A stretch of 64,000 bases of DNA from Hymenobacter perfusus (GTDB lineage Bacteria; Bacteroidota; Bacteroidia; Cytophagales; Hymenobacteraceae). The translations under genes were made by a program, and so were the position numbers. The stretch spans positions 186,001 to 250,000 of the forward strand of contig NZ_RWIU01000005.1 of assembly GCF_003944765.1 (NCBI RefSeq), read 5' to 3'. A model generated the notes under the pieces. The model saw only the letters and a list, made by a program, of their open reading frames with translations. It was not told the origin of the DNA and made no database searches. Below are positions 51,212-60,002 of this stretch, one piece after another. The stretch's first letter is position 1, and each line of letters starts with the position of its first letter.

Positions 51212-53086
51212 ATGGACAGAAATTCAGCAATTGGCCTGTTTCTGATTGCGGCCTTGCTTCTGATTTACCTCCAGTTTGCGCCTAAGCCGCAACCGGAGCC
51301 AGCGGCCCCCGCCAAAACCGCCGCCGCTGCTAAGCCCGGCATCGTGCCCCCTGCCCCCGATTCGGCCGCCCTGGCAAAGCAGCTGGGCTCGTTTGCCGCT
51401 GCTGCCTCGGGTTCGGCCCAGACGATGGAGCTGAAAAACGACCGACTGACGGTGACGTTTTCCTCGAAAGGGGGCCGCGTGCAGGCCGTGCGCTTGGCCG
51501 ACTACAAAACGTTCTTCGGCAAGCCACTGGATATCTTCGATGCCCAGAGCGCCCAGCTGGATACCCGCTTCCGCACCACCGACGGCCGCCAGATCAAGCT
51601 CTCGGACCTGTATTTCCGGGCCGAGCCGCAGGGCAGCAACGCGCTGCGCTTCGTGGCCGAGGTGGCCGGGGGCCAGATTGAGCAGCTCTACACGCTGCCA
51701 GCTAATAGCTACGAGCTGAGTTACAACCTGCGCTTCAACAACCTGACCGCCACGCTGGCCCAGGAGGCCCTCACGTTCACCTTCGTGGACAACGTGCGCC
51801 AGACCGAGCAGGACCGCAAGCAGAACCGCAACCACAGCACCATCAACCGCTACCTGGTATCGGGCGACCACACGGCTCTTGCCGAGGCTTCCGAAAAACC
51901 AGAGGAAATCAAGGTGGAAGAACCCCTGAAATGGGTGGCGCACAAGCACGATTTCTTCGTGGCCGGTATCATTGCCGACAACCAGTTCAGCTCGGCGCAG
52001 CTCAACTCCACCGTTGACCTCACCGACACGACAACCATCAAAACCCTCAGCAGCACGCTGCAGATTCCGGTGGCCGATGTGCAGCAGGGCAAAGCCAACT
52101 TCCGCTTCTATTTCGGTCCCAACTCCTTCAGTACCCTGAAGGGCGTGGCTCCCGATTTCGACCGGAACGTGTACCTGGGCTGGGGCCTGTTCCGCTGGGT
52201 AAACCGCTTCGTGATTCTGCCCGTGTTCCACTTTCTGGAGCAGTTCATCAGCTCCTACGGCATCATCATCGCGCTGCTGGTTATTCTGATCAAGCTGGTG
52301 ACTTGGCCGCTCACGTACAAAACCTATGAGAGCCAGGCCAAGATGAAGGTGCTCAAGCCGGAACTGGACGCCATCAAGGAGAAGTATCCCGACGACCAGG
52401 TGAAGCAGCAGCAGGAAACCATGAAGCTGCACTCCAGCATGGGCGTGAGTCCGCTCAGCGGCTGCATTCCCACCCTGCTCACCATCCCGATTCTGTTCGC
52501 CATGTTCCAGTTCTTCCCGAACGCCATTGAGCTGCGGCAGCAATCCTTTCTGTGGGCCCACGACCTGAGCACCTACGACAGCCCTATCCGGCTGCCGTTC
52601 GAACTGCCGTTCCTGGGCAGCCACATCAGCCTGTTCACGCTGCTGATGACGCTCTCGACCCTGGCCATGACCTACCAGAGCAACCAGAACAACCCAGCAG
52701 CCATGCAGGGCCCGATGAAGTTTTACAGCTACCTCATGCCGCTGGTATTCTTCTTCGTACTGAACAGCTTCGCCGCTGGCCTGACCTGGTACTACTTGGT
52801 ATCGAACCTGGTGACGATGGCACAGCAGGCTATTACCCGCCGCTTCGTGGATGATACTAAGCTGCGCGCCAAGCTGGAAGCCAACAAGGTGAAGAACAAG
52901 GACAAGAAGCCTACCGGTTTTGCCGCCCGCCTTCAGGATGCCATGAAGGCCGCCCAGGAAAAAGAAGCCCAGACCAAGCAGACGGGCCGCACGGCCAAGA
53001 ACACCGACGACGATACCGACGTGGAGCCCGGCACCGGTGCTTCCGATGTGTCGCCGAAGCAGCCGCGCAAAACGCGCCGCTCCTAG
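51212..53086 (+). CDS. yidC: Membrane protein insertase YidC
   Basis: YidC inserts and folds inner-membrane proteins alone or with Sec. The 624-residue protein has an N-terminal membrane anchor (about 5-22). A large periplasmic beta domain (about 60-340) follows, then the conserved core of five membrane spans with KLVTWPLTYKTYESQAKMK, SPLSGCIPTLLTIPILFAMF and AGLTWYYLVSNLVTM. The C-terminal basic tail (KVKNKDKKPTGFAARLQDAM, then KQPRKTRRS) is typical for ribosome contact. It follows pyrG with a terminator between. Confidence 0.97.
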   Translation: MDRNSAIGLFLIAALLLIYLQFAPKPQPEPAAPAKTAAAAKPGIVPPAPDSAALAKQLGSFAAAASGSAQTMELKNDRLTVTFSSKGGRVQAVRLADYKTFFGKPLDIFDAQSAQLDTRFRTTDGRQIKLSDLYFRAEPQGSNALRFVAEVAGGQIEQLYTLPANSYELSYNLRFNNLTATLAQEALTFTFVDNVRQTEQDRKQNRNHSTINRYLVSGDHTALAEASEKPEEIKVEEPLKWVAHKHDFFVAGIIADNQFSSAQLNSTVDLTDTTTIKTLSSTLQIPVADVQQGKANFRFYFGPNSFSTLKGVAPDFDRNVYLGWGLFRWVNRFVILPVFHFLEQFISSYGIIIALLVILIKLVTWPLTYKTYESQAKMKVLKPELDAIKEKYPDDQVKQQQETMKLHSSMGVSPLSGCIPTLLTIPILFAMFQFFPNAIELRQQSFLWAHDLSTYDSPIRLPFELPFLGSHISLFTLLMTLSTLAMTYQSNQNNPAAMQGPMKFYSYLMPLVFFFVLNSFAAGLTWYYLVSNLVTMAQQAITRRFVDDTKLRAKLEANKVKNKDKKPTGFAARLQDAMKAAQEKEAQTKQTGRTAKNTDDDTDVEPGTGASDVSPKQPRKTRRS

Positions 53087-53111
53087 CCCGATCTGCTGAT
53101 TTGCTTAGCTG

Positions 53112-53144
53112 AAAGCCCCGCTGCCGTTCTGGTGGCGGGGCTTT
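53112..53144 (+). terminator. Terminator of yidC
   Basis: AAAGCCCCGC (53112-53121) pairs with GCGGGGCTTT (53135-53144), followed by a T-run. Confidence 0.88.
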
Positions 53145-53215
53145 TTGTTGTTCTGGCACCAAGTTTGGCTATAGCGGTTTAGCTATATTGCTTACTCCTT
53201 TTTTCTCCCTCTCCT

Positions 53216-54319
53216 ATGTTTTCCTCTTTACGTGCTTCGTTTCTTGTACTGCTGGGCCTGGGCATTCTGCCGGCCTGCACCGTGAACTACTACGTGCCGG
53301 CTGCCACCGATGCGCCCACGGCCAGCAACTCGCCCCAGCGAAACCCACCCCGGGGCCGTTGGGAGCCGGCTCCGCGTCCGCGCACTTCGTATCCGCCCCG
53401 GCAATACCCGCCGGTAGCCCAGGCCCCGGGTCCTTCTTATCCGGCCCCATCAACCCCGGCCCCCGGCCCGGTACGCCAGACGCCCACGCCAACTTCCCCT
53501 CAAACCTACCCTACTGGTGGTGTGAAGCCCATTAAACAGCCAACTGCGCCGCCCCCTGCTCCGGCTCCAACTCAAAATCCGGCGCCGGCCCCCACCTACC
53601 CCTATACTACTGGCGGCGTGAAGCCAGTGAAGGAAACGACAATGCCGGCTCCGGCTCCAACGCCAGCTCCGGTTCCCGCCTCACCTTACCAGACGGGCGG
53701 TATAAAGCCGAGTAAGGAACTGGCCCCGCCGGCTGGCCCGGCACCGGGACATGGCGGAGTGAAACCACAGAAGGAATCAGGCGACCCTTCGCCGGCTCCC
53801 GGCGCGGAAATGCCATTTGAAACCGGCGGCATCAAGCCCAGCAAAGAAAGCGTGAATGGCCCGACTCAGGTAGCTGTGGCGGAAACACCCTCGGAAATGG
53901 GCGGTGTCAAGTCTGGCAAGGAAGTTCAGGCCGCCACGACGGAGCCGGCTATGGTATTCGGCCGCACGCCCTGCCTGGGCAGATGTCCGCATTTTACGGC
54001 CCGGATTTTTGCCGATGGCCGGGTGCAGTACGAAGGCTTCCGCTACGCGCCGGTAGAGGGCCAGCGGGAGGTGCGGCTGAGCCCGGAAATCGTGCGCAAC
54101 CTGCTGCAGGCCGCCGACCAGATTGGCTTCCGTCAGTTACCTAATACCTACGGCAGCGGCGCCTCCGATATGCCCTCCACCGCCCTCACCATCACGTACC
54201 CCGATGGCACCAGAAAAGCGGTGCGGGCCGAGGATAACGTACCGGCGGAGCTGCAGAACCTGTTTACCCTGATTAACGCCCAGATTGAAAAAGCCCTGGG
54301 CGTGTCGGCCGAGCAATAG
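53216..54319 (+). CDS. Pro-rich repeat lipoprotein with DUF6438-like C-terminus
   Basis: This 367-residue lipoprotein has a signal ending LPAC (Cys21). A long Pro/Ala/Thr linker carries six copies of a TGGVKPxKE-like unit, for example YPTGGVKPIKQ, YTTGGVKPVKE, YQTGGIKPSKE and FETGGIKPSKE. The folded C-terminal domain (from about residue 245, starting FGRTPCLGRCPHFTARIFAD) resembles DUF6438. The repeats suggest an extended cell-wall-spanning or sugar- or peptide-binding linker. The function is unknown. Confidence 0.8.
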   Translation: MFSSLRASFLVLLGLGILPACTVNYYVPAATDAPTASNSPQRNPPRGRWEPAPRPRTSYPPRQYPPVAQAPGPSYPAPSTPAPGPVRQTPTPTSPQTYPTGGVKPIKQPTAPPPAPAPTQNPAPAPTYPYTTGGVKPVKETTMPAPAPTPAPVPASPYQTGGIKPSKELAPPAGPAPGHGGVKPQKESGDPSPAPGAEMPFETGGIKPSKESVNGPTQVAVAETPSEMGGVKSGKEVQAATTEPAMVFGRTPCLGRCPHFTARIFADGRVQYEGFRYAPVEGQREVRLSPEIVRNLLQAADQIGFRQLPNTYGSGASDMPSTALTITYPDGTRKAVRAEDNVPAELQNLFTLINAQIEKALGVSAEQ

Positions 54320-54332
54320 TCTTCCCCGCTGA

Positions 54333-54390
54333 AACCACACGAATAAAGCCCCTTTTTCCGGCCGGAGAAAGGGGCTTTATTCGTGTGGTT
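54333..54390. terminator. Bidirectional terminator, 23-bp perfect stem
   Basis: The arms at 54333-54355 and 54368-54390 are perfectly complementary around a 12-nt loop, between convergent genes. Confidence 0.93.
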
Positions 54391-54400
54391 GACTATGGTC

Positions 54401-55150
54401 TTACCCCTTGCGGGCTTCGTCGTAGCGGCTGCCTACTTCCTGCCAGTTCACTACGTTCCAGAACGTCTTGATGTAATCGGGGCGCTTGTTCTGGTGCTTG
54501 AGGTAGTAGGCGTGCTCCCACACATCAAGGCCCAGAATGGGCGTACCGCGCTGAATGCCGGCAATGTCCATTAGGGGATTGTCCTGATTGGCGGTGGAAG
54601 TGACCATCAGCTTGCCGGCCTTCTTGTCGTAAATCAGCCAGGCCCAGCCGGAACCGAAGCGGCCGGTAGCAGCCTTGGTGAATTCTTCGGTAAACTTCTC
54701 ATAGGAACCGAAGTCCTTGTTGATGGCAGCGGCCAGGCCGGCCGTGGGCTGCCCGCCGCCTTTGGGAGCCAGAATCTGCCAGAAGAAGGAGTGGTTCCAG
54801 TGGCCGCCCGCATTGTTGCGAATGGCATCGGGCTGCTTACTGGCAGAAGCCAGCAATTGAGCCAGGCTCAGCTTTTCCTCGGGCTTGCCGGCTACGGCTT
54901 CGTTGAGCTTGGAAACGTAGGTTTTATGGTGCGCATCATGGTGGATTTCCATCGTTTTGGCATCGATGTGCGGTTCCAGCGCATTGAAAGCGTAGGGCAA
55001 AGCGGGCAGCGTGAAGGGCCCGTCGGCCATGGGGGTAGCCCGGGCTTCGCGCAACAGCTTTTCTTCGTGGGCGGCGGCCAGCAATGCCGGGCTCACCATA
55101 GCGCCCACCATTGTCAGCAGGCCGTTTTTCAGGAAATCTCGCTTCAGCAT
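54401..55150 (-). CDS. Superoxide dismutase, Mn-type-like, exported
   Basis: This 249-residue enzyme dismutates superoxide to H2O2 and oxygen. Metal ligands sit in [21 protein letters not shown] and [17 protein letters not shown], with the Gln typical of Mn enzymes, and GGGQP favour manganese, though cambialistic use is possible. The N-terminus [20 protein letters not shown] resembles a Tat signal with a KR pair, so it is probably exported folded with metal. The ATG at 55150 directly precedes this signal. Confidence 0.93.
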   Translation of the reverse strand: MLKRDFLKNGLLTMVGAMVSPALLAAAHEEKLLREARATPMADGPFTLPALPYAFNALEPHIDAKTMEIHHDAHHKTYVSKLNEAVAGKPEEKLSLAQLLASASKQPDAIRNNAGGHWNHSFFWQILAPKGGGQPTAGLAAAINKDFGSYEKFTEEFTKAATGRFGSGWAWLIYDKKAGKLMVTSTANQDNPLMDIAGIQRGTPILGLDVWEHAYYLKHQNKRPDYIKTFWNVVNWQEVGSRYDEARKG

Positions 55151-55264
55151 GATCGTAAAGAGAAGGAAACAGTGGAAGGACGCAGAGGCCAGCCGAAGCC
55201 AGGCAGTTGCGCCCAAGGTAGAACTACTTACCTGAAACAAGGCCTTGCTGTTGCATTTAGCGGC

Positions 55265-55272
55265 TACTTTTG
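55265..55272 (+). promoter_or_regulatory. Candidate promoter for the CarboxypepD-like gene
   Basis: TACTTTTG matches TAnnTTTG, with TTG 17 nt upstream (55245-55247). It lies 115 nt before the ATG at 55388. Confidence 0.4.
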
Positions 55273-55387
55273 TGCAGGCGGGCACGGTTTTGGGTCGGGC
55301 CTGCGTTCATCTCCCGGCGTCTCCGCTGTTTCACCTGTCTGTTTCCGTATGCTGTCTGTTCGTCTGTCCTCTGCTCGCTTTCAAAAA

Positions 55388-56641
55388 ATGGCCGCGCCGC
55401 TTCGTTTTCTGATTGTGTTACTGCTGCTGCTCAGTGGCGCGCACCTGAGCCAGGCCCAGGTGCAGCTGCGCGGCGTGGTGCGCGACAAGGAAACCCGTGA
55501 AGTATTGCCTTTTGCCAGCGTGGCCGTGCCCGGTACCAGTAACGGCACTTCCACCAACATGGAAGGCGAGTTTACGCTGGTGGTAAAAGAGCTGCCTGTA
55601 ACCCTCCAGATTTCGGAGTTGGGCCACATAAAGGATACGCTCCGCGTGACTTCCGGAGCCGCCGCGCTGGACGTGGCCCTGGCTCCGGCCACTATCGTGC
55701 TGCCGGAGGTGAAGGTGGCTAGCTTCCCGTTTCAGATGGTGGACCGGGCCTTCCGCAATCTGCAGCGTAACTACCGCCGCGCGTACTACGGTAAGGCCTT
55801 TTACCGCCAGATTACCCGCATCGACGACAAGCCCACCGAGCTGCAGGAGGCAGTCTGGAACGTGAAGTCGAACCCGGCCCGCATTGAGGGTACTACATTG
55901 GCCCAGGGCCGGTACGCGGCCGTTTCGGCTCCCATCAACCTGAGTAATTTCTCGGTGTACACCCGCAAGTTTGGCCTCTTTGATGCCCAACAGGACAGCA
56001 CAACCTCGCTGGCCTTGCTGAGTCCGAACGTGGAGAAGAACTACCTGCTGGAGCTGAAGGGCATTGTGGGCGAGGACTCGACGGGCGGCGTGGCCGAAAT
56101 CAGCTTTGAAACCCGCCCCGAGGTGAAATATCGCGCCCAGGGCACCATCTGGATTGACATTGAAACCAACCAGGTTGTGCGCTACCGCATGGTGCAGCCC
56201 AGCTTCACGGGCAGTACCAACAACCCGCGCCAGAAGTTTACGGATGCCAAACTGACTATCGAAATGGCCTTTCGGGCCGGCGGTAAAGCCAGCGTGGCCC
56301 CGTTGGAGCTGATGAAGATGGATCTGACCACGAACCTGACCGAGCCCGGCAAACAGCCCTTGGCCATCAGCGTGTCGTCGTTCACGTATTTCTTTGATCA
56401 GGCCACCAAGGCAACCGGCCTGCCGTACGCCCGCGCCAGCCTCACCGACCGGGACCTGGACGCCATCAAGGCCAAGCCCTACGACCCCGAGTTCTGGGCC
56501 AACAACCCCGTAGTAAAGCGCACGCCCGCCGAGGACGAGGTGGTGAGTGCCTTCGAGAAAAAAGGAGCCTTTGGTTCTATGGTGAAGAAAGCGCCGCCAA
56601 AGGCCGATGTTATCATTCGCAACGGCCAGATTCGGAAGTAA
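55388..56641 (+). CDS. Exported carboxypeptidase-regulatory-like domain protein
   Basis: This 417-residue protein has a cleavable signal (MAAPLRFLIVLLLLLSGAHL region). A carboxypeptidase-regulatory-like domain of about 90 residues follows, starting VQLRGVVRDKETREVLPFAS, as found in TonB-dependent receptors. The rest (about 120-417) has no recognised catalytic motif; it contains NYRRAYYGKAFYRQITRI and a lysine-rich end. No TonB-dependent receptor barrel follows, so this is a short secreted or outer-membrane protein. An upstream ATG at 55349 would add 13 residues; the start is therefore uncertain. Confidence 0.75.
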   Translation: MAAPLRFLIVLLLLLSGAHLSQAQVQLRGVVRDKETREVLPFASVAVPGTSNGTSTNMEGEFTLVVKELPVTLQISELGHIKDTLRVTSGAAALDVALAPATIVLPEVKVASFPFQMVDRAFRNLQRNYRRAYYGKAFYRQITRIDDKPTELQEAVWNVKSNPARIEGTTLAQGRYAAVSAPINLSNFSVYTRKFGLFDAQQDSTTSLALLSPNVEKNYLLELKGIVGEDSTGGVAEISFETRPEVKYRAQGTIWIDIETNQVVRYRMVQPSFTGSTNNPRQKFTDAKLTIEMAFRAGGKASVAPLELMKMDLTTNLTEPGKQPLAISVSSFTYFFDQATKATGLPYARASLTDRDLDAIKAKPYDPEFWANNPVVKRTPAEDEVVSAFEKKGAFGSMVKKAPPKADVIIRNGQIRK

Positions 56642-56701
56642 CACCACTTGCGAAGCGGAGCCCCCGCCGAACAACCGGATTTCCCACGTTCACAATCATC
56701 C

Positions 56702-56737
56702 GCAGCCCCTGACACCAGCCCCGATGTCAGGGGCTGC
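56702..56737. terminator. Terminator hairpin, third relative of the repeat-family core
   Basis: GCAGCCCCTGACA (56702-56714) pairs with TGTCAGGGGCTGC (56725-56737). The loop keeps CCAGC, as in the cores at 3497-3540 and 36081-36124, but no long flanking arms are present here. Confidence 0.85.
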
Positions 56738-56766
56738 TTCTTTCTATTGGCCTGCCACCAGGCTAC

Positions 56767-56907
56767 TCAGCCCAGGAACGCCACGAGCAACAGCAGCAGC
56801 AGCCCCACCAGAAACGAGCAGCCGATACCGATGCCGATGCCCTTGAGCAAGCGGGCATCTTCGGAGGTGAAGTGATTGGGGCGGTCATTGGGGCGGCGAA
56901 CGGGCAT
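56767..56907 (-). CDS. Small single-span membrane protein (46 residues)
   Basis: A short gene on the minus strand encodes 46 residues. It starts MPVRRPNDRPNHFTSEDARL and ends with one hydrophobic helix CSFLVGLLLLLLVAFLG. A glycine-rich run (KGIGIGIGC) precedes the helix. The clear hydrophilic-to-hydrophobic layout and codon use like the neighbours support it as real. It lies in the gap between convergent neighbours and is too short for usual gene finders. Function is unknown. Confidence 0.6.
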   Translation of the reverse strand: MPVRRPNDRPNHFTSEDARLLKGIGIGIGCSFLVGLLLLLLVAFLG

Positions 56908-57024
56908 GGCATAGTAACCGCGCAGGTTGAAAAAAGTGCTGACTATGGTCTTTTTGACTGCTTTTTTCTCCGTGCCCCTCCCCCGTTAGCGCAGCGTCAG
57001 GCCAGCAGAACGCGTCTTTATGCT

Positions 57025-58044
57025 ATGAAAACAACTTCGCGCGGCCTGCTGGCGGCCGGGCTGATCCTGTTGAGCAGCCCGGCCGCGCAGGCCCAATCTA
57101 CCGCCGAACTGCGCATTGCGTTCGGGTCCTGTAACCGGCATGACCTGCCCCAGCCGCTTTGGGATGATATTGCCCACGACCAGCCCCAGGTGTGGGTGTG
57201 GCTGGGCGACAACATCTACGGCGACTCCGATGACCCGAATGTACTGCGCGCCAAGTATCAGGCCCAGCTTGACCAGCCCGGCTACCGCCGCCTGCGCGAG
57301 CAGGGCACCCAGGTAATCGGGACCTGGGACGACCATGACTACGGCCGCAACGACGGCGACAAAAGCTACCCTTTCAAGGCGCAGAACCAACAATTAGCCC
57401 TCGACTTTCTGCAGGAGCCCGCCGCTAGTCCACGGCGCCAGCAGGAAGGCATTTATGCCGCGTATGAGTATGCGGTGGGCAAGCAGAAGGTAAAGGTAAT
57501 CCTGCTGGACGACCGATATTTCCAGGATTCGCTCTTCCGCGACTCGGCCCTAGTGTACCACCCCAACCCCACCGGCGACGTACTGGGCGAGGCGCAGTGG
57601 CAGTGGCTGCGGCAGCAGCTGCAAAGCTCCGATGCGGATGCCAACATTATTGCCTCGGGCATTCAGTTTCTGCCCCAGGAACATCGGTTTGAGAAATGGG
57701 CCAACTTCCCGGCCGCCCGCCAGCGCCTGCTCGCCTTACTTGCCGAAACCCGGCCCAAGGGCCTGCTACTCATCAGCGGCGACCGGCACATTGGGGAAAT
57801 CTCGCGGGTGCCGGTGCCGGGCCTGCGGCGGCCGGTGTACGAAATCACCTCCAGCGGCCTCACCCACCCGGCCACCCACAACACCGCCGAGGCCAACCAG
57901 TACCGAGTGGGCCCGCTGGTGAACGAGAAGCATTACGCCCTGTTCCAATTCCGGCCCCGGGGCCGCCGACTGGCCGTTACCGCCTCTCTGCGCGGCGACG
58001 ACGGCAAGGTATTTTACACGGAGGAAATCAAGCTGAATCAATAA
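57025..58044 (+). CDS. PhoD-like alkaline phosphatase/phosphodiesterase
   Basis: This 339-residue exported enzyme has a signal peptide (MKTTSRGLLAAGLILLSSPA region, cut near AQA). A metal-dependent PhoD-like domain follows, with RIAFGSCNRHD, VWLGDNIYGD, GTWDDHDYGRNDGD, DDRYFQDSL and SGDRHIGEISR. These are typical ligands for Ca2+/Fe3+ or related metals in the family, which removes phosphate from phosphoesters or phospholipids. The ATG at 57025 precedes the signal; the longer upstream frame overlaps the small membrane-protein gene and is not used. Confidence 0.9.
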   Translation: MKTTSRGLLAAGLILLSSPAAQAQSTAELRIAFGSCNRHDLPQPLWDDIAHDQPQVWVWLGDNIYGDSDDPNVLRAKYQAQLDQPGYRRLREQGTQVIGTWDDHDYGRNDGDKSYPFKAQNQQLALDFLQEPAASPRRQQEGIYAAYEYAVGKQKVKVILLDDRYFQDSLFRDSALVYHPNPTGDVLGEAQWQWLRQQLQSSDADANIIASGIQFLPQEHRFEKWANFPAARQRLLALLAETRPKGLLLISGDRHIGEISRVPVPGLRRPVYEITSSGLTHPATHNTAEANQYRVGPLVNEKHYALFQFRPRGRRLAVTASLRGDDGKVFYTEEIKLNQ

Positions 58045-58058
58045 TTCCCTGGACAAAA

Positions 58059-58092
58059 CAACGCCCACCCCGAACCTTCGGAGTGGGCGTTG
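58059..58092. terminator. Bidirectional terminator
   Basis: CAACGCCCAC (58059-58068) pairs with GTGGGCGTTG (58083-58092), with an extended CCGAA/TTCGG tip. It lies between the convergent phosphatase and endoglucanase genes. Confidence 0.85.
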
Positions 58093-58172
58093 CTTATTGT
58101 TCGAACCGCCACTGAGGCGTTCATAATTTGGCTTCATTCAGCCTGACCATCTCGGTGGTGGGTTAAAGCCGC

Positions 58173-59891
58173 TTATTGCTTCACGAGGCGATGGGTGGTG
58201 GTACGACCCTCCCGCGTTACGCGCACCGAGTAGAGGCCCGGCTCCAGGCCGGCTACGGCCAGCCGCGCCGACTGCCCGCCGGCCGCCACGCTGCGCGTGA
58301 GCACCTGCTGACCCCGGGCATTGAACACGGCCACATCGACCCGGCCGGAACCGGCGGGCAGCGTCACCGTCAGCTGGTCCTGGGCCGGGTTGGGGTACAA
58401 AGCCACGGCAGCGGCCGAGGGCTCAGAGGCCGCCAAACGGCTACCAGATGTCACCTTACTGAAGCTCCACCAGTTGAGGTTATAGCCCCCGGCCGGCACC
58501 CCGATGGCAATATCCTGGCGGCCCGCCGGCAGCGTGACGGTGTGCGAAACGGTGGTCCAGGTCTGCCAGCCGCCGGTGGCGGGCACGTTCACGGTGCCGC
58601 GCATGGTGGTGCCCGAGTTCTGCTCCAGACTGATCCGCCCGCCGCCGTTAAGACTGGCCACGCGGTACTGAATCAGGTAGTTGCCGGCCGTGGGAATATC
58701 CACAGTGTAGGCCATCCAGTCGCCAGCGTCCAGCCAGCCCACGTTCAGGCCGCCACCGCTGTCAGTGGTGCCTTCGGTCTGCACGCCGCTCATGGTGTGG
58801 TAGCTTTCGGCCTGCACCACGGTTGCGCTACCCGTGGAAGGTGGCGTAGTCGGCGGGGGCGTGGTAGTCACGGTGCCATTCCAGTTCTGGATGTAACTCT
58901 TCACCAGCGCGCCCGAGGTGGTCAGGAAGTTATCCGACCAGGCGGCCGTGGGGCTGGTGCCGGGCTTCAGGGCCGAGGCCGATTCGCCCTTGTCGTTGAA
59001 GGCCCAGTTGGCGTGGCTGATGCCGTTCTGGCGCATAAACGTCATCCACTCCTGGGTAGAAGCAGCATCGATGTAGCCGTTGCCCGAGGCCTCGGTGGTA
59101 CCGTATTCCGTCACGAACAGGGCCACGCCCCGGTTGAGGGCCGTTTGGGCTTTGTCGCGCAGGCTTTGCTTGTGGGTGGCGGCGTAGAAGTGCAGCGTGT
59201 AGGCAATATTCGGGAAGCGCGTGATGGGGTCGGCCGCCGCCGCGTCCACGTCCTGCGACCAAGTGGAGGTGCCCACGATAATCAGATTATCGGGGTCGAT
59301 GGCGCGAATGGCTCCGGCCACGGCCTCGGCGTAGGGCTTGATAGTGCCGCTCCACGACACCTGCAAGGGCTCATTGTACACCTCGTAGATGACGTTGGGA
59401 GTGTTGCCATAAGTCCGGGCCATGTCCTGGAAGAAGGCAATGGCCTGCGGCTGGTAGCTCTCGGCGTGGTGCGAGTGCCAGTCGATGATGACGTACAGGC
59501 CCTGGGCCAGGGCCGCATCCACCACCGTTTTCACCTTCTGGCGGTTGCCGGCGGGGTTGCCGATGTAGCCGCCGCCGTCCTCCACGCCCATCGCCACCCG
59601 GATGACTTTGCTGTTCCAGTTGGTTTTGAGCCAGCTCACGGTGTTGGCCGTGTAGTACTTCTCGCCACCCCAGCCGTCGTTGCCCCAGAACAGGCTGTTA
59701 CCGGCCAGGCTCACGGGCTGATTGTTTTTGTCCACGATTTTATTGCCGGCCACCTTCAGCAGGCCGTATTGCTGCACGGGCGTCAGCGTCTGGGCCTGCG
59801 CGGGGCCGGCCAGCAGGCCCGCCAGGGCCAGCAGCGCGCCACCGGACCACACGGACCGGCGGGGAATTGGGGATGGGAAGGTTGGTTTCAT
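58173..59891 (-). CDS. GH5 endoglucanase with CBM6 and T9SS sorting domain
   Basis: This 572-residue secreted cellulase has a signal peptide, then a glycoside hydrolase family 5 domain (about 35-340). The acid/base Glu174 is in VYNEPLQ and the nucleophile Glu262 is in FVTEYGTTE. A Thr/Pro linker (342-355) leads to a CBM6-like carbohydrate-binding domain (about 358-485, starting VVQAESYHTMSGVQTEG). The last part (about 500-572), with VALYPNPAQDQLTVTLPAG and LEPGLYSVRVTREG, is a type A T9SS sorting domain, so it should be exported by the type IX system and attached to the surface. The ATG at 59891 fits the signal. Confidence 0.93.
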   Translation of the reverse strand: MKPTFPSPIPRRSVWSGGALLALAGLLAGPAQAQTLTPVQQYGLLKVAGNKIVDKNNQPVSLAGNSLFWGNDGWGGEKYYTANTVSWLKTNWNSKVIRVAMGVEDGGGYIGNPAGNRQKVKTVVDAALAQGLYVIIDWHSHHAESYQPQAIAFFQDMARTYGNTPNVIYEVYNEPLQVSWSGTIKPYAEAVAGAIRAIDPDNLIIVGTSTWSQDVDAAAADPITRFPNIAYTLHFYAATHKQSLRDKAQTALNRGVALFVTEYGTTEASGNGYIDAASTQEWMTFMRQNGISHANWAFNDKGESASALKPGTSPTAAWSDNFLTTSGALVKSYIQNWNGTVTTTPPPTTPPSTGSATVVQAESYHTMSGVQTEGTTDSGGGLNVGWLDAGDWMAYTVDIPTAGNYLIQYRVASLNGGGRISLEQNSGTTMRGTVNVPATGGWQTWTTVSHTVTLPAGRQDIAIGVPAGGYNLNWWSFSKVTSGSRLAASEPSAAAVALYPNPAQDQLTVTLPAGSGRVDVAVFNARGQQVLTRSVAAGGQSARLAVAGLEPGLYSVRVTREGRTTTHRLVKQ

Positions 59892-59932
59892 AGTGCTGTG
59901 GTTGTGGTAAGAGAAGTGGACAGAAACGAAAA

Positions 59933-59974
59933 GAGAAGGTACGCAATGGATGACACTCCACCGCATACCTTCTC
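59933..59974. terminator. Imperfect hairpin between PL1 and GH5 genes
   Basis: GAGAAGGTACGCAATGG (59933-59949) pairs with CCACCGCATACCTTCTC (59958-59974) with a few mismatches. It could terminate the pectate lyase transcript before the endoglucanase, both on the minus strand. Confidence 0.5.
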
Positions 59975-60002
59975 ATAATCAAGCAGATACTGTATTTATT
60001 CT

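Noticed and set aside
58176..59978. A 600-residue open frame on the plus strand opposite the GH5 endoglucanase
   Set aside because: The minus-strand gene has catalytic residues, CBM6 and a T9SS tail. The plus frame is a shadow with repetitive His/Gly/Val.
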